Part shown: one piece after another, positions 24,602-33,400 of the stretch
Numbering within the stretch: the first letter of the stretch is position 1
Layout of the letters: each line of letters opens with the position of its first letter
Origin: Bacteroidales bacterium
Lineage (GTDB): Bacteria; Bacteroidota; Bacteroidia; Bacteroidales; Paludibacteraceae
Reading direction: 5' to 3'
Assembly: GCA_900767385.1 (NCBI GenBank)
Contig: CAAFYY010000026.1
Span: 1-52,331 of the forward strand
DNA length: 52,331 nt
Position numbers and translations under genes: made by a program
The notes under the pieces: model-generated
What the model saw: only the letters and a program-made list of their open reading frames with translations
Told to the model about the DNA's origin: nothing
The model's database searches: none

Positions 24602-26080
24602 TTATCCCTTGCTTTCGTAACTTCCCTGTTCGTTGGCGTTGAGGCGAAGGAAAATCCAAACCAAGAGGGTGAAGGAGAGCATCGAGGAGCCTCCGTAGCT
24701 GAGGAACGGCAATGGGATGCCGATGACTGGGGTGAGTCCTAACACCATGCCCATGTTCACCAAGAGGTGGAAGAGGATGATGCCGACAACACAGTAGCCG
24801 TAGACCTGGGCGAAGAGGCTGTGCTGACGCTCCGCAAGGGTGATGAGACGCATGAGGAGCGCCACATAGAGTATGATAACGAGGGTGCAGCCCAAGAATC
24901 CGTACTCCTCACCCACGGTGCAGAAGATGAAGTCGGTGGCTTGCTCCGGCACATATTTCAGTTTCGTCTGTGTGCCATGGAGGAAACCCTTGCCCCAGAG
25001 ACCGCCCGAACCGATGGCTATCTTCGATTGGTTGACGTTGTAGCCCACGCCGCGCGGATCATCTTCCATGCCGAACGCCACCTTGATACGCATCTGCTGA
25101 TAGTTCTGAAGTATGTTCTCGAAGAAGTAGTCGGCAAAGAGGCAGAAGAGGATGCCGCCGATGATGAAGACGCCGATCCATCCGTAGGTGGTGTGGCGTG
25201 TGGAGATGCTCCAGCCGATGAGGAAGAGGGCTGCCACGGCGGTCAGTCCGATGGATATTGCGGTGAGTGGGAGCGCTACGAAGAGTTGGTCGAGGGCCAC
25301 GGCGAGCAGCATGCCACCGACATAGATGGCCAGCATGATGAGTGCCATGCGGATGTCGCGCCGGTAGACGACGAGCAGACAGAGTCCGATGAGGAAGACG
25401 ATGGCCATGGCGGTCATCACGCCCACCTCGCCGTCGTCACCCTCCAGGAAGGGGACGCCGCTGTATTTGATGACGATGATGAACAGCAGGATGGCTGCGC
25501 CGCCCAGCGCCGGGATGATGCCTGGGAGGCCGCGACGGTAGAGGACCAAGATGAAGGAGAAGTAGACGAGTGCCGAGCCGGTCTCCTGTTGCAGCACGAT
25601 GATGCCGATAGGGAGCAAGATGAGCAGACCGATGCGCACATAGTCGCGGAGGGTCTCCAGCTTGAAATTCTCGTCGCTTATCATCTTTGCCACTGCCAGC
25701 GAGGTCGCGAACTTGCCGAACTCCGCTGGCTGTATCGCGACGGGACCGATGTAGAGCCACGAGTGGGAGCCCTTCGTGTCGGGGGCTATGAATATCGTGA
25801 CTATCAGCACCAAGATGATGAAGCCGTAGATGAAATAGGCGAGTTGGTTGTAGTAGTGACTGTCGATGAGCGTGATGCACAGCGCTATCGTCATGCTGAC
25901 GCCGACCCAGATGAGCTGCATGGCTGCGGTGCGGTGTGCCTCGAAGTCGAGGAACGAGCCTGGGCTGTAGTCGTAGCTGGCGCTGTAGATGTTGAACCAA
26001 CCGATGACGAGCAGCAGCAAGTAGATGAACACCGTAGGGCGGTCGATGGAGGCGAATATGCGGTTGTGTTCCTTGCTCAT
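24602..26080 (-). CDS. rodA: RodA, SEDS peptidoglycan polymerase
   Basis: 492 residues with about ten membrane segments. The SEDS signature near the C-terminus, TPVIGIPLPFLSYGGSSMLSF, is intact. The segment WLYIGPVAIQPAEFGKFATS near residue 110 is the conserved RodA/FtsW periplasmic region. RodA polymerises lipid II glycan strands during side-wall growth together with PBP2. Its ATG overlaps the mrdA stop by 4 bp (ATGA). It is somewhat longer than the E. coli protein because of extra hydrophobic segments in the middle, as is usual in Bacteroidetes. Confidence 0.95.
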   Translation of the reverse strand: MSKEHNRIFASIDRPTVFIYLLLLVIGWFNIYSASYDYSPGSFLDFEAHRTAAMQLIWVGVSMTIALCITLIDSHYYNQLAYFIYGFIILVLIVTIFIAPDTKGSHSWLYIGPVAIQPAEFGKFATSLAVAKMISDENFKLETLRDYVRIGLLILLPIGIIVLQQETGSALVYFSFILVLYRRGLPGIIPALGGAAILLFIIVIKYSGVPFLEGDDGEVGVMTAMAIVFLIGLCLLVVYRRDIRMALIMLAIYVGGMLLAVALDQLFVALPLTAISIGLTAVAALFLIGWSISTRHTTYGWIGVFIIGGILFCLFADYFFENILQNYQQMRIKVAFGMEDDPRGVGYNVNQSKIAIGSGGLWGKGFLHGTQTKLKYVPEQATDFIFCTVGEEYGFLGCTLVIILYVALLMRLITLAERQHSLFAQVYGYCVVGIILFHLLVNMGMVLGLTPVIGIPLPFLSYGGSSMLSFTLLVWIFLRLNANEQGSYESKG

Positions 26081-27960
26081 GATTTCTTCTTGACTGGTGG
26101 CAGGATGACGGCGTTGGAGATGCTCTCCACGCGTCCCTGGCGTGCTTCACTGATTTCTCCTCGGAGATATTTCTCAACCATCAGGCTGGCGATAGGTGCA
26201 CTCCATGTGGCGCCGTAGCCGGCGTTTTCCACGAGTACGCAGATAGCAATCTTCGGGTCGTCCTTCGGTGCGAAGCAGATGAACCACGAGTGATTGGCGC
26301 CGTGTGGGTTCTCTGCCGTGCCTGTCTTGCCGCAGATGGTGATGCTGTCGAGTTGTGCCACGCGTGCTGTGGAGCCTGTGCCACCGCCGTTGACCGCCCA
26401 TTCCATTCCTTTGACGACAGGGGCGAAGTAGCGTTCGTCGATGCCGACGTCGCGTCGTTTGGTGTATGTCGTGTCGATGTGTCCCTTGCCGATGGCTTTC
26501 ACCATGTGCGGTTTGTAGTAATAGCCGCGGTTGGCGATGATGCTAGCGAGGTTGGCGAGTTGGAGCGGGGTGGCATCCACCTCACCTTGTCCGATGGAGA
26601 TGGAGACGACGCTGAGTGAGCGCCAGCGGTTCTTGCCGTAAGCCTTGTCGTAGAAATCGGCATTCGGGATGAAACCGCGGTTCTCGTTGGGGAGGTCGAT
26701 GCCGAGTCGGTAGCCGAAGCCGAGTGTCACGATGTCGCGTTTCCATACCTCGAAGGCCTCGTGGATATTCTCGTACTTGCTGTTGTCGAGCATGGCGCGC
26801 AGGGCATAGCAGTAGTAGGAGTTGCAAGAGTTGGCGATGGAGTTGGCGAGGTCGAGCGGCGAGGCGTGTCCGTGGCATCCGAGGTGGAAGCTGCCGGAGT
26901 GGTAGCCGTGTGAGCAGGGGTAGGCTGTCGAGGCGGTGATGATCCCCTCTTTCTGGAACACCAAGGCGTTGGCCGTCTTGAAGGTGGAGCCAGGAGGGTA
27001 TTTGGTCATGATGGCGCGGTTGAGCAGCGGCTTGTGTGGGTCGTTGAGGAGCACCGAGTAGTTCTCTGCCTTCTGGCGTCCGATGAGGAGTGCGGGGTCG
27101 TAGTCGGGCTTCGACACGAGGGCGAGCACCTCGCCGGTCTTCGGCTCGATGGCCACGATGCTGCCCACCTTGTTCTGCATCAGCATCTCGCCAAACTCCT
27201 GAAGCTCGATATCGATGCTGAGCGTGAGGTCTTTGCCGGGCACGGGAGCGTGGTCGTGACGTCCCTCGTCGTAGCTGCCTTGGATGCGTCCGTGCTTGTC
27301 GCGCAGTAGGATTTCCATGCCGTTGTGTCCGCGCAGTTCCTCTTCGTACTGCTTCTCGATGCCGGAGATGCCGATGTAGTCGCCGGGGTGGTAGTAGGGG
27401 TTTTCGTTGATCACCTCTTGCGACACCTCGCCGATGTATCCGAGGGTGTGGGCGGCGTGGTGGCTGTTGTATTCGCGGAGTGTGCGACTCTGTACGGTGA
27501 TGCCTGGGAACTTATAGAGCATCTCTTGGAGCGACGCGTAGTCTGCCGGCGAGAGCTGTGTGATGAGACGCTGCGGGATGAGGGCGGAGTAGCCCACGTT
27601 TCGGCTCTTGTCTTTGATGGTCTCCATGCGTGAGACGAACTCCTCCTTGGTGATGGAGAGGAGTTGGCAGAGTGCGACGGTGTCGATGGGATGTCCTTCG
27701 TGGTCGGCCTTGCGCACCTCGCTCTCGGTGATCATCACGTCGAAGGCTTGCTGGTTGTAGACGAGCAGTTCGCCGTTGCGGTCGTAGATCAATCCGCGAG
27801 GGGCGTAGAGTGTCTTGCGGTAGAACGAGATGTTCTCTGCCGCCTCTTGGTAGTCGTGAACGATTTGCAGGTTGAAGAGTTGTAGAATCAATACCAATGC
27901 GACCAACAGAATGACGATTCTGATGGGCCAGACACGGTTCTGATTCTTGTCGATGCTCAT
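26077..27960 (-). CDS. mrdA: Penicillin-binding protein 2 (PBP2)
   Basis: 627 residues. One N-terminal membrane anchor spans about residues 11-30. APRGLIYDRNGELL at 53-66 starts the PBP dimerisation region. The transpeptidase motifs are S325-T-F-K328 (YPPGSTFKTAN), S378-C-N380 and K545-T-G. PBP2 cross-links new strands made by RodA in the elongasome. The stop overlaps the rodA start, and its own start overlaps the mreD stop (ATGA), so the three are translationally coupled. Confidence 0.95.
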   Translation of the reverse strand: MSIDKNQNRVWPIRIVILLVALVLILQLFNLQIVHDYQEAAENISFYRKTLYAPRGLIYDRNGELLVYNQQAFDVMITESEVRKADHEGHPIDTVALCQLLSITKEEFVSRMETIKDKSRNVGYSALIPQRLITQLSPADYASLQEMLYKFPGITVQSRTLREYNSHHAAHTLGYIGEVSQEVINENPYYHPGDYIGISGIEKQYEEELRGHNGMEILLRDKHGRIQGSYDEGRHDHAPVPGKDLTLSIDIELQEFGEMLMQNKVGSIVAIEPKTGEVLALVSKPDYDPALLIGRQKAENYSVLLNDPHKPLLNRAIMTKYPPGSTFKTANALVFQKEGIITASTAYPCSHGYHSGSFHLGCHGHASPLDLANSIANSCNSYYCYALRAMLDNSKYENIHEAFEVWKRDIVTLGFGYRLGIDLPNENRGFIPNADFYDKAYGKNRWRSLSVVSISIGQGEVDATPLQLANLASIIANRGYYYKPHMVKAIGKGHIDTTYTKRRDVGIDERYFAPVVKGMEWAVNGGGTGSTARVAQLDSITICGKTGTAENPHGANHSWFICFAPKDDPKIAICVLVENAGYGATWSAPIASLMVEKYLRGEISEARQGRVESISNAVILPPVKKKS

Positions 27961-28460
27961 GAACGGCTTCTTTGCTTGATGCTCTGTGTCAGCACCAGGG
28001 CGAGCATCGTGATGGCGAAGCTGCTGAGTGCTTTGAGCAGGGTGAGTCCGATGTTGTTGAACGTGAACGCCTCCAACAGGTAGAGGAGGATGTGGTGTAT
28101 GAAGATGAGCGTTCCGGCGTAGTAGTAGAACGCCATGTTGTAGTCTTTGTAGCTGGGGTCTCCTTTCTCAATCTGTTCCTTGGTGGCAAAGAGGCTCATC
28201 ACGCTGGGGCGGAGGTAGGCCACGAGGACGGTGATGGCGGTGTGCATGCCGTAGACGCCCGAGAAGATGTCGATGGCGGCACCGAAGAGGGCGGCGATGA
28301 GGAGCAGCGGAATCGGTTTGATGTTGTTGGGTAGGGTGAGCAGGAAGATGATGTAGAAGTAGATGCCGCACCAGCCGAAGAGCTGGATGTGGTTGAGCAC
28401 CATTACCTGCAGCAAAACGATGGCCACGCCCTTGAGCGCTATCATGATGTTGTCTCTCAT
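27957..28460 (-). CDS. mreD: MreD, rod-shape membrane protein
   Basis: 167 residues with about five membrane segments and little soluble part. IKPIPLLLIAALFGAAIDIFSGVYGMHT in the middle is typical of Bacteroidetes MreD, which is weakly conserved, so the call leans on its place between mreC and mrdA. It joins MreC and the PBP2-RodA pair to the MreB scaffold. A 12-bp gap separates it from mreC. Confidence 0.85.
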   Translation of the reverse strand: MRDNIMIALKGVAIVLLQVMVLNHIQLFGWCGIYFYIIFLLTLPNNIKPIPLLLIAALFGAAIDIFSGVYGMHTAITVLVAYLRPSVMSLFATKEQIEKGDPSYKDYNMAFYYYAGTLIFIHHILLYLLEAFTFNNIGLTLLKALSSFAITMLALVLTQSIKQRSRS

Positions 28461-28472
28461 CTTGTTGTCCTG

Positions 28473-29342
28473 TTATTTCTTTTCTGTGTTCTCTTCTTCG
28501 GCTTTCTGTTGTAGTTGGAGAATCTCCTCGCGGTTGGTGTTGTTGACGACGTGTACGTAGTTGAGTGTGCCGAAGTTGGTGCTCCACTCGATTTGTGCGT
28601 CGTATTCTGCTGTCGTGGTGTTTTGTGTCACCTTCTTGACGATGCCGATGGGGACGTCTTCGGGGAAGATGGCCGAGAATCCGGAGGTGGTGATGGTGTC
28701 GCCCACCTGTGGTGCCATGTGGCGTGGGATGTTCTCGAGGTTGCCGTAGATGGGTGAGAGTCCTTTCCAGAAGACGGTGGTGAGGAAGTTGTTGCGTAGG
28801 AACTTACCGCTGATCTTGAGGTTGTTGAGCGCGGAGATGATGACGGCATGGTTTTGTGTCACGCTTTGTACGACGCCGACTACGCCTTCGGCATTGACGA
28901 CGCCCATGTCGGGTTGTACGCCATGCTTTGCCCCTTTGTTGATGATGATGAAGTTGTGGCGTTTGTTGATGGAGTTGAATACCACCTTGGCGGTGATGTA
29001 TTCGTTGATGCCCTCATGTGGCAGCGAGTCGACGAAGGAGTAGGTGATGGCGCTGTCCTGAAGCTGTCGTGTGGCGCAGAGTTCGTGCTGCAGCACCTCC
29101 AGCTGTGCCTTGAGTTCGGCGTTCTCTTCGGCGAGTTGTTGGTTGAACTGCTTGAGTCCGAAGTATTCGGTGGTGGCTGTCGTGATGGCGTAGGTGCGTG
29201 CGGCTATGGCTGTGCTGACGCGACCGAACACGCTGCGTTGGTAGGCGTTGCTGTTGAACACCACCATCAGGGCGCAGAGCTCGATGACGAAGAAAAGCAG
29301 GAATCTGCCAGACTGTTTGAGGAACTTGATGAGCGTCTCCAC
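28473..29342 (-). CDS. mreC: MreC, rod-shape periplasmic protein
   Basis: 289 residues. A membrane anchor at about residues 12-32 is followed by coiled coil (FGLKQFNQQLAEENAELKAQ and on to about residue 95). The double beta-barrel part begins near residue 110 and includes AKVVFNSINKRHNFIIINKG, the hallmark GAKHGVQPDMGVVNAEGVVG, and VGDTITTSGFSAIFPEDVPIG. It ends in a charged low-complexity tail. MreC activates PBP2 in the periplasm. The 104-bp gap to mreB contains a strong hairpin. Confidence 0.92.
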   Translation of the reverse strand: METLIKFLKQSGRFLLFFVIELCALMVVFNSNAYQRSVFGRVSTAIAARTYAITTATTEYFGLKQFNQQLAEENAELKAQLEVLQHELCATRQLQDSAITYSFVDSLPHEGINEYITAKVVFNSINKRHNFIIINKGAKHGVQPDMGVVNAEGVVGVVQSVTQNHAVIISALNNLKISGKFLRNNFLTTVFWKGLSPIYGNLENIPRHMAPQVGDTITTSGFSAIFPEDVPIGIVKKVTQNTTTAEYDAQIEWSTNFGTLNYVHVVNNTNREEILQLQQKAEEENTEKK

Positions 29343-29382
29343 GAGGCGAATGTCAGGGGGTTGTTGATAGAGTAACTACGCA

Positions 29383-29421
29383 ACGCAAGGCAAGCTGTCG
29401 GACAGACGGCATGCCTTGCGT
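29383..29421. other. Hairpin between mreB and mreC
   Basis: ACGCAAGGC (29383-29391) pairs with GCCTTGCGT (29413-29421), and an inner CTGTC/GACAG pair can form inside the loop. No T-run follows on the minus strand, so it is more likely an mRNA-stabilising or processing structure than a terminator. Confidence 0.7.
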
Positions 29422-29446
29422 GCAGATATCTCGTGTTTGGTTCGGA

Positions 29447-30472
29447 TTATCGGAGGAGGAATCTGAATTTGTCCACGTTCTTCAAGGCAACACCAGTGCC
29501 GCGTGCTACGGCGCGCAGTGGGTCTTCAGCCACGATGAAGTTGATGTGGAACTTGTCGGTAAGACGTTTTGCCAGACCACGGAGCTGTGCGCCGCCGCCG
29601 GTGAGGTGGATGCCGTCGTGAACGAGGTCTTGATACAACTCGGCAGGGGTGTTTTCCAAAGCCTGGTGGATGGCGTCTTCGATTTTGACGATGGTCTTGT
29701 CGAGGCAGTGTGCGATTTCCTGATATGATACCATCACCTTGTTAGGGAGTGCGGTGATACGGTTGGCGCTGTTCACCTCGTAGTCCTCTGGCACCTCTTC
29801 TGGTGGCAACTCGGTGAGTGCTGAGCCTACTTTGATTTTGATCTCTTCAGCGGTGCGTTCGCCGATGCGCACGTTGTGCTGACGGCTCATGTATTCCACG
29901 ATGTCTTGTGTCAGTTCGTCGCCAGCGGTACGGATGGACTTGTCGGTCACGAGTCCGCCGAGTGAGATGACAGCGATTTCGGTGGTGCCGCCGCCTATGT
30001 CGACAATCATATTGCCTTTAGGTGCTTCTACGTCGAGGCCGATGCCGAGTGCGGCAGCCATTGGTTCGTAGATCATATAGATTTCGCGTCCGCCGGCGTG
30101 CTCGGAGGAGTCGCGAACGGCGCGGATTTCTACCTCGGTAGAACCGGAAGGGATGCCGACTACGATACGGAGTGAAGGGGAGAAGAGGCGGTTTTGGTGA
30201 GGCAGGAGTTTGATCATGCCGCGAATCATCAGCTCTGCAGCCTTGAAGTCGGCGATGACGCCGTCGCGGAGAGGGCGTACGCAGTAGATGTTCTTAGGTG
30301 TTTTTTCCATCATCTGACGTGCCTGTGCGCCGATGGCCACGAGTTCGTCAGTACGTGAGTTCAGTGCGACTACGGAAGGTTGGTCCACCACGATGCGGTC
30401 ATTGCAGGTGATGACGGTGTTGGCGGTGCCCAAGTCAATCGCTATGTCTTGGTTGAAGGAGAAGAATCCCAT
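29447..30472 (-). CDS. mreB: MreB, actin-like cell-shape protein
   Basis: 341 residues, normal for MreB. Actin-fold motifs: IAIDLGTANTVI near residue 10 (phosphate 1), IYMIYEPMAAALGIGLDVEA near 150, MIVDIGGGTTEIAVISLGG near 170 (phosphate 2), and IHLTGGGAQLRGLAKRLTD near 300. It forms membrane-bound filaments that guide the elongasome. First gene of the operon mreB-mreC-mreD-mrdA-rodA; it follows a TAACTTTG promoter box by about 80 bp. Confidence 0.97.
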   Translation of the reverse strand: MGFFSFNQDIAIDLGTANTVITCNDRIVVDQPSVVALNSRTDELVAIGAQARQMMEKTPKNIYCVRPLRDGVIADFKAAELMIRGMIKLLPHQNRLFSPSLRIVVGIPSGSTEVEIRAVRDSSEHAGGREIYMIYEPMAAALGIGLDVEAPKGNMIVDIGGGTTEIAVISLGGLVTDKSIRTAGDELTQDIVEYMSRQHNVRIGERTAEEIKIKVGSALTELPPEEVPEDYEVNSANRITALPNKVMVSYQEIAHCLDKTIVKIEDAIHQALENTPAELYQDLVHDGIHLTGGGAQLRGLAKRLTDKFHINFIVAEDPLRAVARGTGVALKNVDKFRFLLR

Positions 30473-30551
30473 TGTCTTGTTGTTTTCTAAGTGTTTAACT
30501 TGTTGTTTTCTTGTTGCTAGTGCTGTAGTTTGTACCTAATATACAGGATGG

Positions 30552-30559
30552 CAAAGTTA
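30552..30559 (-). promoter_or_regulatory. -7 box (TAACTTTG) for the mre operon
   Basis: A TAnnTTTG match on the minus strand, 80 bp before the mreB ATG, giving a 5' leader of about 70 nt. Confidence 0.7.
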
Positions 30560-30884
30560 CAAAAATCTTCTTTGATTATCCCTATTGTGCAGATTATTTT
30601 TTCCCCCTTTTTTCCACCCATCCGAAACGGTGTTTTTGGAAACTCCTATCGCCTCTTTTCGGAGGGAGAGTCCGATGCCGTTTTTTCAGGCGGTCGAAGC
30701 GACATGACGATTTCCCGTTGGTTTTCGTAACGAAAAATAGTGCTTCTGTAAGTTGCAGTAATATAATTGTTTACAAAATAATGAAAAAGATTCTTGAAAT
30801 TTTATTTTTTATGGTGTAGTAAAGTGGTCGTTGACTGCGTCTAAAGGATAGAAAGAACAAACAAAACAAAACTTCAACAACGCT
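30560..30884. other. Gene-free divergent interval
   Basis: Upstream of mreB and of the small membrane protein at 30885. It is AT-rich near 30740-30830. No TAnnTTTG box was found for the plus-strand gene, and no RNA gene was seen. Confidence 0.5.
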
Positions 30885-31172
30885 ATGGAATTTATCTTCA
30901 CGCATCTCCTCCCATATTTCATCGTAGGTTATCTCTGCGGTTCGCTCGTTTTGACGTTACTCCGCCATCGCGGTGAGTCGGCCTTCCAGAAGCACGTCGC
31001 TTTCTGCCCTCACGCCTTTGTGTTGGCACTCCTCTGCTATCTCGTAACGCTCTACGACCTCTTCTCCGTCACGGAGTACACCACCCTCGACAAGGTGTTC
31101 GGTACCCTCGGCAGCGTCTTCCTCATCTGGGGTGTCGCCACCCTTTGGAAGCAGCGCCGACTGAAGAAATAG
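30885..31172 (+). CDS. Small three-TM membrane protein, unknown
   Basis: 95 residues. Hydrophobic segments lie at about residues 8-26, 41-60 and 70-86, with a basic C-terminus (WKQRRLKK). No motif links it to a known family. Its size and isolation fit many Bacteroidales hypothetical membrane proteins. An A-rich stretch just before the ATG (AAACAAAACAAAAC) supports the start. It converges on the dus gene, with a long hairpin between them. Confidence 0.65.
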   Translation: MEFIFTHLLPYFIVGYLCGSLVLTLLRHRGESAFQKHVAFCPHAFVLALLCYLVTLYDLFSVTEYTTLDKVFGTLGSVFLIWGVATLWKQRRLKK

Positions 31173-31221
31173 CCCCTCACAACACCCCACATCAACGTTT
31201 TCTTTGTATTGATAGATAGTG

Positions 31222-31261
31222 CAACTCCCTATCGCCGAACAGCATCGGAGGTAGGGAGTTG
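31222..31261. terminator. Long hairpin between convergent genes
   Basis: CAACTCCCTA pairs with TAGGGAGTTG, and an inner CCGA/TCGG stem extends it around a 6-base loop. No T-run on either strand, but its position between two gene ends suggests a bidirectional stop. Confidence 0.65.
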
Positions 31262-31279
31262 TCGTGTCTCGGAGGGTGG

Positions 31280-32215
31280 TTAGCGTTGTGTGAGTGCCAC
31301 CCGATAGTCGCTGAGCGAGCGTGCCTTCTTGAGTCGCTTGATGAACTTGCGGTCGAACAGTTCCTGGGGGTATTCCCAGAACGGCAGTATCTTCTGCAGA
31401 ATCTGTGCCTCGCCCCCTTCGAGGGTCTGCTCGTAGTGGCTCAGCACGCGGCGATGGAGCTGCAGAATCAGCGCTCTCACCTCGTCGTCGCCCTTCATCT
31501 TGCCGTCGGCATACTCGCGCGCAAGGGTCGGGCGCATCAGCAGTCCGCGTCCCACCATCAGCGCCTTGAGTCGTGGGAAATCGCCAGCCATCTGCGTCAT
31601 CTGCTCCACCGTGGTGAGGTCGCCGCTGTAGACGACGGGCTTCTCACACGCCTCGTAGAACTGTCGGAACATCGCCATGTCCACCTCCCCCTTGTACTGC
31701 TGGATGCCGATGCGTGGGTGCATCGCCACATAGTTGAGAGGAGCCTCGTTGAGCATGGGCATCAGTGCCTTCCACTCGTCGGCAGCCTCTTGGCCGAGAC
31801 GCATCTTGACGGAGAAACGGATGCCTTGCTCTTCGTGCATGCGGCGCATCGCGTGGAATATCTCTCTCAGGCGGTCGGGGTGTTGCATCAGTGCTGCGCC
31901 CCGTCCGTGGCGTGTCTGCATCGGGAAGGGACAGCCTAGGTTGAGGTCGACCTCCTTGAATCCCATGTCGACAACCATCGCCGTCAGCCTCTCGAACTCC
32001 TCCACGCCGTCGGCAATCACCTGGGGTGTCAGTGCCTTGTCGGCATCATGTTCGATGTCGCGGATATCGCGTCGGCGCACCTCGCCGTGCTCCAGACGGA
32101 GGAAGGGCGCGCAGTATCGCTCCACGCCGCCCATCAGTTCGGCATGCGCTGTCCGGTAGGCGAGGTCGGTAAAGCCCTGCATCGGGGCAAAGAAAACGGG
32201 AACGGTGGCCATCAT
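31280..32215 (-). CDS. tRNA-dihydrouridine synthase
   Basis: 311 residues. The Dus pattern is clear: FFAPMQGFTDLAYR at the N-terminus (FMN binding), VDLNLGCPFPMQTRHGRGAA with the catalytic Cys95, VKMRLGQ, and the GRGLLMRPTLARE phosphate-binding end. The enzyme reduces specific uridines of tRNA to dihydrouridine using FMN and NAD(P)H. Which tRNA position it serves cannot be read from the sequence. It is the last gene of the 12-gene operon from 39396 and starts 3 bp after the flavoprotein gene. Confidence 0.9.
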   Translation of the reverse strand: MMATVPVFFAPMQGFTDLAYRTAHAELMGGVERYCAPFLRLEHGEVRRRDIRDIEHDADKALTPQVIADGVEEFERLTAMVVDMGFKEVDLNLGCPFPMQTRHGRGAALMQHPDRLREIFHAMRRMHEEQGIRFSVKMRLGQEAADEWKALMPMLNEAPLNYVAMHPRIGIQQYKGEVDMAMFRQFYEACEKPVVYSGDLTTVEQMTQMAGDFPRLKALMVGRGLLMRPTLAREYADGKMKGDDEVRALILQLHRRVLSHYEQTLEGGEAQILQKILPFWEYPQELFDRKFIKRLKKARSLSDYRVALTQR

Positions 32216-32218
32216 CGT

Positions 32219-32755
32219 CTATGCTTTGCGACCCATCTCGTAGGCCTCTTGGAGTTTGGCGTTACCCTCGATAGTGCGAGGGGCATCGACGCCGCCGCAG
32301 AAGAGCGTGCCCGCCAGACGGCTCTTTGGATAGCAATCGATCCAGCCTGTCAGACCCGTTTCGGCGCGTTGTGGCACCTCTGGCTCGTCCTCGGCAGCGG
32401 TGGTGAGGAGGTAAACGTCGCGGAACTTATAATCCATGGGATACATGGCGTTCATGCGGTCGATGAGGGTCTTCATCTGACCGCTCATCTCATAGTAGTA
32501 TATCGGTGTGGCCCAAACCACCACATCGGCATTGAGCACCTTCTCCATGATAGGAGCCACGTCGTCGTTGATGGCGCAGCGGTGGGTGGTCTGACAGCTG
32601 AGGCATCCGATGCAGAAACGGATCTCTTTGCCGAAAAGGGTGATCTTCTCGACTTCATGGCCAGCCTTCTGTGCGCCGGCAACGAATTGGTCGGCAAGCA
32701 TCTCGCTGTTGGAGCCGCGGCGGAGACTGGTGGATATGACGATAATCTTCTTCAT
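32219..32755 (-). CDS. Flavodoxin-like NAD(P)H/FMN reductase with Cys motif, copy 2
   Basis: 178 residues from the ATG at 32755 (MKKIIVISTSLRRGSNSEML). The longer frame overlaps the upstream gene. STSLRRGSNSE is the FMN phosphate loop. CIGCLSCQTTHRCAINDD is the Cys-rich segment of iron-sulfur-flavoprotein-like members, though only three of the Cys are tightly spaced. VVWATPIYYYEMSGQMKTLIDR closes the FMN site. It probably transfers electrons in redox metabolism; partners are unknown. A related gene lies directly upstream. Confidence 0.8.
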   Translation of the reverse strand: MKKIIVISTSLRRGSNSEMLADQFVAGAQKAGHEVEKITLFGKEIRFCIGCLSCQTTHRCAINDDVAPIMEKVLNADVVVWATPIYYYEMSGQMKTLIDRMNAMYPMDYKFRDVYLLTTAAEDEPEVPQRAETGLTGWIDCYPKSRLAGTLFCGGVDAPRTIEGNAKLQEAYEMGRKA

Positions 32756-32775
32756 AGATTGTATTGTTGTATGGT

Positions 32776-33387
32776 TTAACGGATGAAATTCATGTTGTCC
32801 CAAGGCTCAGTCTCGGGGAGTTCGGCGTTGCCGGTGGCAATCTTCTTGAGGAGCCATGCCATGTTGTTGGCGAGGGTGCGCATCGTCTGCAATCCCTCGC
32901 GGTCGAGGCGTGCCTCACCCTCGGTGCAGCCGTAGACGATGTTCCAATATTGTGAGGTGACCACTGGCATGTTGGTCATCTGGAAAGGCATGTTGAGTGT
33001 CTGGAATGCTGCTGTAGCGCCACCTCGGCGGCAGATGCAGACGGCAGCGGCAGGTTTGTTGGCGCACACGGCACTGCCTGCATACATCATACGTTGCTGC
33101 AGCGACAGCACGGGGCCTGTAGGCTGACCGTAATAAACCGGTGAACCGATGACGAGGGCATCGCTGTGCTCCATCTTCTCGATGACCTGGTTGACGAGGT
33201 CGTCGTTGAAGGCGCAGCGGTTCTCCTTGCATTGGTTGCAGGCGATGCAGCCGCGCACCGGCTTGGTGCCGATCCACACGATCTCGCTCTCGATGTCGTT
33301 GGTAGCGAGTTGATTGGCAATCTCTTGCAGGGCGACGTAGGTGTTGCCCTCGCGGCGTGGACTGCCGTTGATGAGTAATACTTTCAT
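32776..33387 (-). CDS. Flavodoxin-like NAD(P)H/FMN reductase with Cys motif, copy 1
   Basis: 203 residues. INGSPRREGNTYVAL is the FMN phosphate loop, CIACNQCKENRCAFNDD the Cys-rich segment in the same place as in the downstream paralogue, and VIGSPVYYGQPTGPVLSLQQR the next FMN loop. The C-terminal half differs from copy 2 and includes the CICRRGGATAAF segment. The tandem pair probably arose by duplication and diverged. Gaps of 13 and 20 bp fit co-transcription with pepD and dus. Confidence 0.82.
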   Translation of the reverse strand: MKVLLINGSPRREGNTYVALQEIANQLATNDIESEIVWIGTKPVRGCIACNQCKENRCAFNDDLVNQVIEKMEHSDALVIGSPVYYGQPTGPVLSLQQRMMYAGSAVCANKPAAAVCICRRGGATAAFQTLNMPFQMTNMPVVTSQYWNIVYGCTEGEARLDREGLQTMRTLANNMAWLLKKIATGNAELPETEPWDNMNFIR

Positions 33388-33400
33388 ATTGTCGTGTCGT

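Noticed and set aside
24767..26218. 483-residue plus-strand ORF
   Set aside because: It is antisense to rodA and mrdA; very acidic and His-rich composition is a typical mirror of GC-rich coding DNA.
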